From: an uncultured Lachnospiraceae bacterium
GTDB lineage: Bacteria; Bacillota; Clostridia; Lachnospirales; Lachnospiraceae
NCBI GenBank assembly: GCA_951801955.1
Contig: CATOOV010000006.1
Coordinates: forward strand, 16,351 to 80,350
Direction of reading: 5' to 3'
Length of the DNA stretch: 64,000 nucleotides
The position numbers and the translations under genes were made by a program. Below, one piece after another: positions 1 through 8,281 of this stretch; the stretch's first letter is position 1; each line of letters starts with the position of its first letter. A model generated the notes under the pieces. It saw nothing but the letters and a program-made list of their open reading frames with translations. It did no database searches and was not told the origin of the DNA.

Positions 1-735
1 ACTTTCTGTATGGACGAATTTGATGGGTTTGACCGAGGCGCAAGAAAAGATGTAACATATGTATGTTTTACAGAATACGATGTAACAATTCCGAATAAAT
101 CTGTAGCTTTCCACAAAGTAGAACTGAAAAATACCTTTGGTCAATTTTTAGCAGACCATGGCAAGACCCAGGCAAGAATTGCGGAGACAGAAAAATATGC
201 CCATGTCACATTCTTTTTCAATGGCGGTGTAGAAGAACCTAACAAAAATGAGGATCGTATCCTTGTAAATTCTCCCAAAGTTGCGACTTATGACCTGAAA
301 CCAGAAATGAGTGCATATGAAGTATGTGATAAGTTGGTGGAAGCCATTAAATCTGATAAATATGATGTGATCATTATCAATTTTGCTAATCCAGATATGG
401 TGGGACATACTGGTGTAGAAACGGCAGCAATTGCCGCTGTAGAAGCTGTGGATTCCTGTGTAGGAAAGGCAGTTGCTGCGTTGAAAGAAGTGGATGGAAC
501 TATGTTCCTGTGTGCAGACCATGGAAATGCAGAGCAGTTAATTGATTATAATACTGGAGAGAGCTTTACAGCACATACGATTAATCCAGTGCCATTTATT
601 TTGATCAATTATGATGCCAGTTATACTTTGAGAGAAGGAGGATGCTTGGCAGATATCGCACCTACTTTGATTGAGATTATGGGAATGGAACAGCCAGAGG
701 AAATGACAGGGAAGTCTTTATTGGTAAAGCGCTAG
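1..735 (+). CDS. gpmI: 2,3-bisphosphoglycerate-independent phosphoglycerate mutase, C-terminal part
   Basis: This is the 3' part of a cofactor-independent phosphoglycerate mutase, which interconverts 3- and 2-phosphoglycerate in glycolysis. The frame is open from base 1, so the gene begins before the window; about 245 residues of a roughly 510-residue family are visible. Seen in the sequence: the metal-site motif CADHGNAEQL, the motif FANPDMVGHTG and the C-terminal stretch DIAPTLIEIMG, all typical of the alkaline-phosphatase-like metalloenzyme fold. The stop codon is TAG at 733-735. It is followed by a hairpin-rich non-coding stretch rather than another gene on this strand. Confidence 0.95.
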   Translation, partial: TFCMDEFDGFDRGARKDVTYVCFTEYDVTIPNKSVAFHKVELKNTFGQFLADHGKTQARIAETEKYAHVTFFFNGGVEEPNKNEDRILVNSPKVATYDLKPEMSAYEVCDKLVEAIKSDKYDVIIINFANPDMVGHTGVETAAIAAVEAVDSCVGKAVAALKEVDGTMFLCADHGNAEQLIDYNTGESFTAHTINPVPFILINYDASYTLREGGCLADIAPTLIEIMGMEQPEEMTGKSLLVKR

Positions 736-1113
736 ATAAGAATAACCTTTGCAGGTGTGACATAACCGTAAACACTTATCTCAGATAGGCGATGGCTCCC
801 GTCTCTGGAGCAGGCGAGCCATTGCCAAAATGCCGGTCGTGTTTTGAATAAAATGACACCCCCACAGCAGGATAACAAGAGTAAGCTTGCTTGTGGGGGT
901 GTTATAGGAATTCTGAACCGAATCCAGCACCAAGGCTCGCTCGCGAGCCTTGAATCCAAATATATATTCAAAAATTCTTTGGCAGGGGATGTCCCAAAAT
1001 GAGGAATTTCTATAACGTATAGTATAGATATTTGTTATATTGTAACAATATATTGTGGAACCCTTACATTTTGCAACATCCCTATAACACACATTGGATA
1101 AAAAGTAGAAGTT
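736..1113. repeat. Hairpin-rich intergenic region
   Basis: This 378-base stretch has no convincing gene. It holds several inverted repeats: ACACCCCCACA at 856-866 against TGTGGGGGTGT at 892-902, a near-perfect palindrome at 931-952 built on GGCTCGC/GCGAGCC, and imperfect arms GTTATAGGAATTC (901-913) and GAATTTCTATAAC (1004-1016) that bracket it. The bracket suggests a small non-autonomous repeat element of about 116 bp. The first hairpin could also end gpmI transcription, although the following T-run is poor. Confidence 0.5.
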
Positions 1114-1476
1114 TCAATCTTCTGACATGCAGGAAGAGATTCTATTTTTCGTATATTGCCGGATACGTTCCCTAATATTATCATCCAGCGCAATAAACTC
1201 ACACCCGTAAGAATAGCGGGCATGATCCACCACCAGACAGCGGATAATCCGCAATACAACCAGGCATTCCGTTCCTGTTTGAGAATGGAAACACATTTTA
1301 AAATGATATTGTAGTGGTAAGATGCATTCAGAAATAAATCCAATTCCATGTTCTGAAATATCTGTCAGCATAATAGGAGCTTTTAAATGATGGATATCAG
1401 TGGAATCTTGTTTATATAAATCACAGATATGAAGGTTCGCATTTAAAGGGATTCGTGGGCTTCTTCTTTTTTCCAT
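1114..1476 (-). CDS. PilZ domain protein
   Basis: This 120-residue protein looks like a stand-alone PilZ domain, the family that binds cyclic di-GMP and passes the signal to other proteins. The two sequence hallmarks are visible: an arginine-rich N-terminal motif RRSPRIP (residues 4-10) and DISEHGIGF further on, matching the D/NxSxxG motif. No other domain or membrane segment is present. The gene stands alone, facing away from purC. An upstream GGAGGAA sits just before the ATG. Which process it controls cannot be read from the neighbours. Confidence 0.8.
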   Translation of the reverse strand: MEKRRSPRIPLNANLHICDLYKQDSTDIHHLKAPIMLTDISEHGIGFISECILPLQYHFKMCFHSQTGTECLVVLRIIRCLVVDHARYSYGCEFIALDDNIRERIRQYTKNRISSCMSED

Positions 1477-1545
1477 TATAATACATTCCTCCTTTTATAT
1501 ATTTACGGTGACAACGGTTTAAGAACAGGACTTTCATGATTGTTT

Positions 1546-1655
1546 TATTCCCGTGAGGGTAAGTATCCTTTGGGTGCAAATCCCCACCTCTTGGAGCGAA
1601 CTTGCGAAAAACAAGCTAAGACATACCCTGTCAGCTTGCTGCGGGTTATTTGATT
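1546..1655. repeat. Dispersed structured repeat, copy A
   Basis: About 110 bases here match a second stretch at 40812-40914, sharing blocks such as GAGGGTAAGT, GGTGCAAAT, AAAAACAAGC, AAGACAT and GTCAGCTT in the same order. The 3' end forms an imperfect hairpin (ACCCTGTCAGCTTGCTGCGGGT). It lies between the PilZ gene and purC and contains no plausible ORF. It is a repeat family of this genome; whether it is transcribed is unknown. Confidence 0.65.
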
Positions 1656-1904
1656 GTTAGACTAAGTTTATCATGCCACAATTAGAATATCAAGTTTCAT
1701 TATTTTAACATTTTGTGAAGTAGAATAGAAAGTCTTGTAAAAAAAAGAAAAAAGGAAAAAATGCTGGAATAATTGTAAAAAAGCTCGTTTTTCTGGGACA
1801 AATATTCTATATTAATTCGCCCTTAATCCACAAATTATACAAAATAATATTGGAAACTACAGGAAATTTCTACAATCAATTAATACCATGGGAATGGAAT
1901 TCCA

Positions 1905-1934
1905 TTGACGAATGAAAAGAGCCTGTATTATAAT
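1905..1934 (+). promoter_or_regulatory. Sigma-A promoter of the purC-purF genes
   Basis: A -35 box TTGACG (1905-1910) and a -10 box TATAAT (1929-1934) are 18 bp apart, about 65 bases before the purC start. I saw no purine riboswitch in the leader. Confidence 0.75.
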
Positions 1935-1999
1935 TAATCCGAATATTTGAAATGTAACAGCGTAAATTTACGCAGGTAAAGGATGAATGGAGGAAAGCA

Positions 2000-2878
2000 A
2001 TGAGTATTCAGGAATTTAAACCCGTAAAAGAAGGAAAAGTACGTGAGGTCTACGACAACGGCGACAGCATGATTATTGTGGCAACAGACAGAATTTCCGC
2101 TTTTGATGTGATTTTAAAGAATAAAATTACAAAAAAAGGTGCAATTTTGACACAGATGTCTAAATTTTGGTTTGATTTTACCAAGGATATTGTGCCAAAC
2201 CATATGCTTTCAACCGATGTTGCTGATATGCCGGAATTTTTTCGCAATGAAAATTTTGATGGGAATAGCATGAAATGCAAAAAATTAAATATGCTTCCAG
2301 TAGAGTGTATTGTGCGCGGTTACATTACAGGCAGCGGATGGGAAAGTTACAAAGCCAATGGGACTGTCTGTGGCATTCGATTACCAGAAGGACTGCAGGA
2401 ATCTGACCAGCTTCCGGAACCCATCTATACCCCTACCACAAAAGCGGATTTAGGGCTTCACGATGAGCATATTACTTTTGAGGATACGGTAGAGATTTTG
2501 GAGAAAATTCATCCAGGCAAGGGAGCAGGGTATGCAGAAGCGATAAAAGAATGTACCATTAAATTATATAAAAAATGTGCGGAATATGCCAGAAACAAAG
2601 GGATTATTATCGCAGATACGAAATTTGAATTTGGTTTAGATGAAAATGGAAATGTAGTTTTGGGGGATGAGATGCTTACTCCGGACAGTTCCAGATTTTG
2701 GCCATTGTCTGGTTACACTCCAGGAAAATCACAGCCCTCTTTTGATAAACAATTTGTGAGGGATTGGCTGAAAGATAATCCAGACAGTGATTATCTTCTT
2801 CCGCAGGAAGTAGTAACGAAGACTGTGGATAAGTATAAAGAAGCATATGAACTCTTAACAGGGGAAAAGTTTGTATAG
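2000..2878 (+). CDS. purC: SAICAR synthetase
   Basis: Phosphoribosylaminoimidazole-succinocarboxamide synthase joins aspartate to CAIR in de novo purine synthesis, using ATP, in the cytoplasm. The 292-residue length fits the family. The glycine-rich nucleotide motif KEGKVREVYD lies at residues 10-19 and the family signatures VECIVRGYITGSGW and GDEMLTPDSSRFW are intact. GGAGG six bases before the ATG fixes the start. purF begins 18 bases after the stop and the two probably share the promoter at 1905-1934. Confidence 0.97.
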   Translation: MSIQEFKPVKEGKVREVYDNGDSMIIVATDRISAFDVILKNKITKKGAILTQMSKFWFDFTKDIVPNHMLSTDVADMPEFFRNENFDGNSMKCKKLNMLPVECIVRGYITGSGWESYKANGTVCGIRLPEGLQESDQLPEPIYTPTTKADLGLHDEHITFEDTVEILEKIHPGKGAGYAEAIKECTIKLYKKCAEYARNKGIIIADTKFEFGLDENGNVVLGDEMLTPDSSRFWPLSGYTPGKSQPSFDKQFVRDWLKDNPDSDYLLPQEVVTKTVDKYKEAYELLTGEKFV

Positions 2879-2896
2879 AAGCAATTGGAGAATTGT

Positions 2897-4432
2897 ATGA
2901 ATAACAATAATATGGATAATTTTATACCTTATGACACGCCGAATGGTATAACGGGGTGCCCTGGGGGTATACCTTATGACACGCCGAATGGAATCATGGG
3001 GTGCCCTGGGGGTATAGATTCTGATGAACTGCACGAAGAATGTGGTGTCTTTGGTATCTATGATTTTGATGGAAATGATGTGGCATCTACGATCTACTAT
3101 GGTTTGTTTGCCCTTCAGCATCGTGGACAGGAGAGCTGTGGTATTGCAGTCAGCCAAACTGACAGTAATGAGAGAAAAGTAAATTCCTATAAGGGGATGG
3201 GACTGGTAAATGAAGTGTTCACCCAGGGAACCCTGGATGGAATGAAGGGAGATCTGGGGATCGGACATGTCCGTTATTCTACTGCAGGTGCGTCAACCCG
3301 GGAAAATGCACAGCCGTTAGTCCTTAATTATATAAAGGGGACATTGGCATTGGCACATAATGGAAACTTGATTAATGCCAAAGAACTGCGGGAGCAATTG
3401 GAATATACGGGCGCAATCTTTCAGACAACCATTGATTCAGAGGTAATTGCCTATCACATTGCAAGGGAGCGTTTAACTTCAAAAACAGCACAGGAAGCAG
3501 TAAAGCGTGCTGCAGCAAAGGTTAAGGGCGCTTTTTCTCTGGTAGTAATGAGTCCGCGTAAGTTGATAGGGGCAAGAGATCCTTTTGGGTTTAAACCTCT
3601 TTGTATCGGAAAACGGGACAATGCTTATATCCTTGCTTCCGAGACCTGTGCGCTTGAGACGATTGGCGCAGATTATGTACGGGACGTACTTCCGGGAGAA
3701 GTCGTAACGATTACGCCAGAAGGCATTCAATCTGACACAAGCCTTTGCCTGCCAAAAGAGAAAGAGGCGAGATGTATTTTTGAATATATATATTTTGCAA
3801 GATCAGACAGCCATATTGATGGGGTCAGTGTCTATGCATCCCGAATGAAGGCGGGGAAGTTTCTTGCCATGGATTCTCCAGTAGAGGCAGATTTGGTGGT
3901 AGGGGTGCCGGAATCCGGCAATGCAGCGGCATTGGGATATTCGATGGAGTCAGGTATCTCCTATGGCACAGCGTTTGTAAAAAACAGTTATGTTGGAAGA
4001 ACTTTTATTAAGCCAAAACAGAGCAATCGGGAATCCAGTGTAAAAGTAAAACTAAATGTGCTGGAAGAAGCAGTTCGTGGAAAACGAGTTATTATGATTG
4101 ACGATTCGATTGTGCGTGGGACAACTTCTGACCGCATCGTCCGTATGCTGCGGGATGCAGGAGCTACAGAGGTTCATGTAAGGATTGCTTCCCCACCGTT
4201 TCTTTGGCCTTGCTATTTTGGGACAGATATCCCTGAAAGGGAACAATTAATTGCATACAACCGTACAGTGGAAGAGATACAAAAAATTATCGGCGCTGAT
4301 AGTTTGGGTTATCTAAGTGTAGAACGGCTCAGTGAGATTGCAGACCAGCTTCCTATCTGTAAAGGATGTTTTACCGGTCAATATCCGATGAAACCTCCCA
4401 CAGAAAATATCCGAGGAGATTTTGAGCGATAA
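2897..4432 (+). CDS. purF: Amidophosphoribosyltransferase with an expanded propeptide
   Basis: PurF makes phosphoribosylamine from PRPP and glutamine, the first committed step of purine synthesis. The N-terminal Ntn-hydrolase glutaminase domain begins at the catalytic cysteine in ECGVFGIYD, and the PRPP-binding motif VIMIDDSIVRGTT is present later on. The family normally makes a short propeptide that is cut to expose Cys1; B. subtilis PurF has 11 residues. Here 48 residues precede the cysteine because two tandem 15-residue blocks (IPYDTPNGI, then T or M, then GCPGG) are inserted. I chose ATG 2897 because GGAG lies 6 bases upstream; an in-frame TTG at 2885 is less likely. The rest of the enzyme looks intact, so the copy is probably functional if processed. 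Confidence 0.96.
   Translation: MNNNNMDNFIPYDTPNGITGCPGGIPYDTPNGIMGCPGGIDSDELHEECGVFGIYDFDGNDVASTIYYGLFALQHRGQESCGIAVSQTDSNERKVNSYKGMGLVNEVFTQGTLDGMKGDLGIGHVRYSTAGASTRENAQPLVLNYIKGTLALAHNGNLINAKELREQLEYTGAIFQTTIDSEVIAYHIARERLTSKTAQEAVKRAAAKVKGAFSLVVMSPRKLIGARDPFGFKPLCIGKRDNAYILASETCALETIGADYVRDVLPGEVVTITPEGIQSDTSLCLPKEKEARCIFEYIYFARSDSHIDGVSVYASRMKAGKFLAMDSPVEADLVVGVPESGNAAALGYSMESGISYGTAFVKNSYVGRTFIKPKQSNRESSVKVKLNVLEEAVRGKRVIMIDDSIVRGTTSDRIVRMLRDAGATEVHVRIASPPFLWPCYFGTDIPEREQLIAYNRTVEEIQKIIGADSLGYLSVERLSEIADQLPICKGCFTGQYPMKPPTENIRGDFER
2924..3013 (+). repeat. Two tandem 45-bp repeats inside the purF propeptide
   Basis: Copies at 2924-2968 and 2969-3013 differ at 3 of 45 positions. Each is exactly 15 codons, so the reading frame of purF is kept. 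The same sequence (ACCTTATGACACGCCGAATG core) occurs in non-coding DNA at 10541-10632, 13193-13272, 24949-24991, 25889-25923 and 32759-32803. Confidence 0.92.
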
Positions 4433-4442
4433 GCAGACTGCG

Positions 4443-4499
4443 AATATCCTTGCAGGAACATTTCATCTTTGTATGAAAATGTTCCTGCAAGGATATTTA
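4443..4499 (+). terminator. Long stem-loop after purF
   Basis: A perfect 21-bp inverted repeat (4443-4463 with 4477-4497) encloses a 13-base loop, starting about 10 bases after the purF stop. It probably ends purC-purF transcription, although no long T-run follows, so it could also be a repeat element or an mRNA-stabilising hairpin. Confidence 0.6.
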
Positions 4500-4512
4500 A
4501 AGGTGCAACGGA

Positions 4513-4689
4513 CACCGAGAAGGAGCGAAGCGGATTCGAGGTGTTTGTTGCATGCAGTCTGCGAAGTGGGAAAGTAGTGCAACGGACACCAGGGAAAAGC
4601 GAAGCGTTTCCCTGGTGAAAGTCGTTGCCAAAAGACAAGAAACTAGAAAAGAAACGGACACCGAGAAGGAGCGAAGCGGATTCGAGGTG
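4513..4689. repeat. Three 31-bp hairpin repeats between purF and purB
   Basis: Copies lie at 4513-4543, 4587-4617 and 4659-4689, each preceded by ACGGA. Copies one and three are identical. Copy two has a different stem (CACCAGGGAAA against TTTCCCTGGTG) but the same loop AGCGAAGCG. The compensating stem change suggests that the folded shape matters. Nothing else is seen in this 300-base gap. Confidence 0.7.
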
Positions 4690-4729
4690 CGTTACGGTGA
4701 AATACATTTTTCGATAAAGGAGAATCATT

Positions 4730-6181
4730 ATGTCAACAGATCGATACAACAGCCCTCTGTCTGAGCGTTACGCAAGTAAGGAAATGCAGTATATTTTTTC
4801 CCCAGATATGAAATTTTGTACCTGGAGAAAGCTTTGGATTGCCCTTGCAGAGACAGAGATGGAACTTGGATTGAGCGAGAATGGAAAGCCAGTCATTACA
4901 CAGGAACAAATTGATGAGTTGAAAAGCCATGTGGATGATATCAATTATGAAGTTGCAAAAGAGAGGGAAAAATTGGTGCGTCACGATGTGATGAGCCATG
5001 TATATGCATATGGGCAGCAGTGCCCAAAGGCGGCAGGAATCATCCATCTTGGAGCCACTTCCTGCTATGTAGGCGATAATACAGATATCATTGTTATGAA
5101 TGAAGCTTTGAAACTGGTGCATAGAAAACTGATCAATGTGATTGCAGAATTGGCAAAATTTGCGGATACTTATAAAAATTTGCCAACGCTTGCATTTACC
5201 CATTTCCAGCCGGCGCAGCCTACAACGGTAGGAAAGCGCGCAACTTTGTGGCTGCAGGAATTTTTGATAGATTTAGAGGATCTGGAGTATGTGAAAGGTA
5301 GCCTGAAATTGTTGGGCTCAAAGGGAACTACTGGAACACAGGCAAGTTTCCAGGAGTTATTTGCAGGAGATCAGGAAACGATTGATAAGATCGATCCTAT
5401 GATTGCAGAAAAAATGGGATTTCAAGATTGTTATGCTGTGTCTGGACAGACTTATTCCAGGAAGGTAGACACCAGGGTTTTAAATGTGCTTGCAGGGATT
5501 GCGGCGAGTGCACATAAGATGTCCAACGACATTCGTCTGTTGCAGCATTTGAAAGAAGTAGAAGAACCATTTGAGAAAAATCAGATTGGCTCTTCTGCTA
5601 TGGCATATAAGAGGAATCCTATGAGAAGTGAGCGTATCGCGTCTCTGGCACGTTATGTAATGGCAGACGCCTTAAATCCGGCAATTACCTCTGCTGCCCA
5701 GTGGTTTGAACGGACTTTGGATGATTCTGCGAATAAACGGTTATCAATTCCTGAAGGATTTCTTGCTGTGGACGGGATTTTAGATCTGTGTCTGAATGTG
5801 GTAGACGGGCTGGTGGTTTACGACAAAGTAATCCGTAAGCACATGATGGCAGAGCTGCCATTTATGGCAACGGAGAATATTATGATGGATGCAGTGAAAA
5901 ATGGAGGCAACCGTCAGGAAATGCATGAAAAAATTCGTCAGCTTTCCATGGAAGCAGGAAAAAATGTAAAAGAAGAGGGAAGGGACAACAATTTGTTGGA
6001 GTTGATTGCTGCGGATCCAGCGTTTAATCTGACCTTAGAAGAGTTGGAAAGTTCCATGGAACCGTCAAAATATGTGGGACGCGCACCGTTGCAGGTAGAA
6101 AAGTTTTTGACAAAGGTTGTAAACCCTATCTTGGAACAGAATAAAGGTCTCCTTGGCATGACAGCAGAGATTAATGTATAG
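4730..6181 (+). CDS. purB: Adenylosuccinate lyase
   Basis: PurB cleaves SAICAR to AICAR plus fumarate and adenylosuccinate to AMP plus fumarate, so it serves both branches of purine synthesis. The 483-residue length is typical of the clostridial form. Seen motifs are HLGATS (106-111), THFQPAQPTT (157-166, with the proposed catalytic histidine) and the fumarase-superfamily signature GSSAMAYKRNP (287-297). AAAGGAG lies 8 bases before the ATG. It follows purC-purF after a repeat-filled gap, so it may have its own promoter or depend on read-through. Confidence 0.97.
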   Translation: MSTDRYNSPLSERYASKEMQYIFSPDMKFCTWRKLWIALAETEMELGLSENGKPVITQEQIDELKSHVDDINYEVAKEREKLVRHDVMSHVYAYGQQCPKAAGIIHLGATSCYVGDNTDIIVMNEALKLVHRKLINVIAELAKFADTYKNLPTLAFTHFQPAQPTTVGKRATLWLQEFLIDLEDLEYVKGSLKLLGSKGTTGTQASFQELFAGDQETIDKIDPMIAEKMGFQDCYAVSGQTYSRKVDTRVLNVLAGIAASAHKMSNDIRLLQHLKEVEEPFEKNQIGSSAMAYKRNPMRSERIASLARYVMADALNPAITSAAQWFERTLDDSANKRLSIPEGFLAVDGILDLCLNVVDGLVVYDKVIRKHMMAELPFMATENIMMDAVKNGGNRQEMHEKIRQLSMEAGKNVKEEGRDNNLLELIAADPAFNLTLEELESSMEPSKYVGRAPLQVEKFLTKVVNPILEQNKGLLGMTAEINV

Positions 6182-6306
6182 AAAACAATGGAATAAAGTT
6201 ATGTAAAAATAACTTTTATCAGACTGGAGATGATACTTCCGCTTATACAATCATGTTAGTTACTGTAACAGTGGAAGCCATCTCCCATCTGGTGTAAAAG
6301 AGAAAT

Positions 6307-7590
6307 TTAAACGTTCTCTTCGATAATTTCATCAGGAAGCCTTAAAAATAGTTTGCTGATTCGGTTTTTATCCATATTTTCCACCCGAAGGAAAATATTT
6401 TCGGGTGTGGTAAAGGATTCTCCTGTCTGGGGAAGGTGGTCTAACAATTCAATCATATATCCTCCCACGGTATCATAATCTTCCGAAGACAGATTCAAAT
6501 TCAGCTCGTTGCACAAGTCTTCTAAGTTCATAGAACCCTGTACCAGATATTCCCGGTTTCCCAGCTTTTGAATAGGATCTTCCTCATCCATATCATATTC
6601 ATCTCGGATTTCTCCGACAATTTCCTCTAAAATATCTTCCAGTGTAATTAAGCCTGCGGTTACTCCATATTCATCCAGTACAATAGCAATATTAAAAGAA
6701 GATTTTTTCATTTCAATCAAAAGTTCCACAGTTTTTTTGTGTTCATAAGTGTAATAGGGTTTGCGCAAAATGTCACGTACAGAAAAACTGTCTTTGCTGG
6801 CTTCATAGAGGAGTAAATCTTTCATATTAATGGTTCCTACGACATTATCGATAGAATCTTCATAAATTGGAAGCCGTGTAAATTTGTCTGTTCGGAAAAT
6901 ACTAATCAGTTCATCGTATCTGCTGTTAATGTCAGCAAATGTCATATCAATGCGGGGAACCATAATTTCCTTTGCCTGTGAATCACCAAAATCAAATACA
7001 TTGTTGATCATTTCATGTTCTTCTGGTTCGATCACGCCTGTCTGATGCCCCACATCCATAATTGTCCGAAGTTCAGCCTCTGTAAGAGGGTTTGGTCCAT
7101 TGGAAACACTGACTCGCAGCAATCGCAAAAATCCCATAGATAATTTATTGATGATAAAAATTACAGGGGTTAAAAGCTTCATAAGCCCTAAAATCATACC
7201 ACCATAGGCAAGGGCAATTTTGTCTGCGTGGATGGTTGCCAAAGTCTTAGGTGATATTTCACCGAAAATAAGGACTAAGACGGCAAGGATCCCTGTTGCA
7301 ATTCCGGCGCCCGCATTTCCAAATAATTTAATGGCAAGTGCCGTGGCAATGGAAGATGCAGACAGGTTTACGATATTGTTGCCGATCAGGATGGCACTTA
7401 ACATCTTACCGGAATCATTGGTAATTTCCAATACCCTCTGTGCCCGTTTATTCCCCTCATCGGCGAGACCTTTAAGACGGATCTTATTGGAGGTAGTAAG
7501 GGCTGTTTCTGCGGAGGAAAAAAATGCAGATAACATTAATAAAACTATTACAAATAATAATTGTATGACGTCACTTGAGTCCAAGTACAT
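6307..7590 (-). CDS. CNNM/CorC family membrane protein with CBS domains
   Basis: This 427-residue protein is of the hemolysin C / CorC type. The order is a DUF21 (CNNM) membrane domain with about four hydrophobic segments (residues about 10-150, including FFSSAETAL and FGEISPKTLA), a pair of CBS domains (about 205-335, starting at IMVPRIDM) and a C-terminal CorC_HlyC transporter-associated domain. Family members are tied to magnesium or cobalt efflux; the hemolysin name is historical. The gene converges on purB. Its substrate cannot be told from sequence. GAGAGATG precedes the ATG. Confidence 0.9.
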   Translation of the reverse strand: MYLDSSDVIQLLFVIVLLMLSAFFSSAETALTTSNKIRLKGLADEGNKRAQRVLEITNDSGKMLSAILIGNNIVNLSASSIATALAIKLFGNAGAGIATGILAVLVLIFGEISPKTLATIHADKIALAYGGMILGLMKLLTPVIFIINKLSMGFLRLLRVSVSNGPNPLTEAELRTIMDVGHQTGVIEPEEHEMINNVFDFGDSQAKEIMVPRIDMTFADINSRYDELISIFRTDKFTRLPIYEDSIDNVVGTINMKDLLLYEASKDSFSVRDILRKPYYTYEHKKTVELLIEMKKSSFNIAIVLDEYGVTAGLITLEDILEEIVGEIRDEYDMDEEDPIQKLGNREYLVQGSMNLEDLCNELNLNLSSEDYDTVGGYMIELLDHLPQTGESFTTPENIFLRVENMDKNRISKLFLRLPDEIIEENV

Positions 7591-7867
7591 CTCTCCTTTC
7601 GATACTACATAATATAAAGGAATAGGGGAGATTTTGCAATACCTTTTGAGATTTGTTTTCTAATAATTGGATATAAAATCACTTTTTGATTTCCCATTTA
7701 TCTTTAGGAATAGTTTTTGAGAAACCAGAATAAAATATGTTAGAATCCAATGGACATTCTATATCTCAGATGGCGCCAACAGCCTTTCGAAAATATAGAG
7801 CGGTCGTGCTGGTCGAAGCTTGTGATGTTCAGTCACCGATTATCAATCAAGAGAGAGGAAGAGAGAG

Positions 7868-8278
7868 ATGGAAAAGAATCATACAAGAAAAAATCTTGTC
7901 CAGGCACAGGGAGAGAAAAAAGCTAGGATATCCGTACTGTCAATATTAAAGATTTTACTGGTAATGTATCTGTTGACAGGTGCATTGTTACTGATTTTGG
8001 CTGCAATGCTTTATAAAATGCAGCTCACTGAAAATGCCGTATCTGTAGGGATTGTGGTAATCTACGCGATTTCTGGCTTTCTGGGAGGTTTTTTGAGCGG
8101 AAAGGTAATGAAAACCAAAAGGTTTTTCTGGGGGATGATCATGGGAGGAGCCTATTTTTTGATTCTTGTTCTAGGCTCCATTTTGTTTCAAAAGGGAATC
8201 AATATGGAATTGTCCCGTTTTTTTACAACCCTGATCTTATGCACGGCATCTGGCATGATTGGAGGGATGGCAAGCTGA
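7868..8278 (+). CDS. TIGR04086 family four-helix membrane protein
   Basis: This is a 136-residue protein with a charged N-terminus and four hydrophobic segments, one of the small membrane proteins widespread in Firmicutes that I recognise as TIGR04086. Its function is unknown. In many Lachnospiraceae a member lies near the SCIFF/secDF genes, which are about 4.5 kb downstream here. GAGGAAGAGAG precedes the ATG. A possible promoter (TTGAGA, 18 bp, TAGAAT) lies about 120 bases upstream. It ends 3 bases before the stop of the convergent kdgK. Confidence 0.8.
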   Translation: MEKNHTRKNLVQAQGEKKARISVLSILKILLVMYLLTGALLLILAAMLYKMQLTENAVSVGIVVIYAISGFLGGFLSGKVMKTKRFFWGMIMGGAYFLILVLGSILFQKGINMELSRFFTTLILCTASGMIGGMAS

Positions 8279-8281
8279 TGC

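Noticed and set aside
781..1349. Several ORFs of about 100 codons in the gpmI-PilZ gap and opposite the PilZ gene
   Set aside because: They run through hairpins and repeats, or overlap the PilZ gene on the other strand, and lack ribosome binding sites.
1546..1655. Cobalamin or other known riboswitch before purC
   Set aside because: The GGTGCAAAT block recalls riboswitch leaders, but no full consensus (for example a B12 box) is present, the same sequence recurs at 40.8 kb without a matching gene, and it lies upstream of the purC promoter.
2924..3013. CRISPR-like array
   Set aside because: The two copies are directly adjacent with no spacers, and the family is scattered singly elsewhere.
4552..4764. 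70-codon ORF in the purF-purB gap
   Set aside because: It consists of the hairpin repeats and overlaps the purB start; no ribosome binding site.
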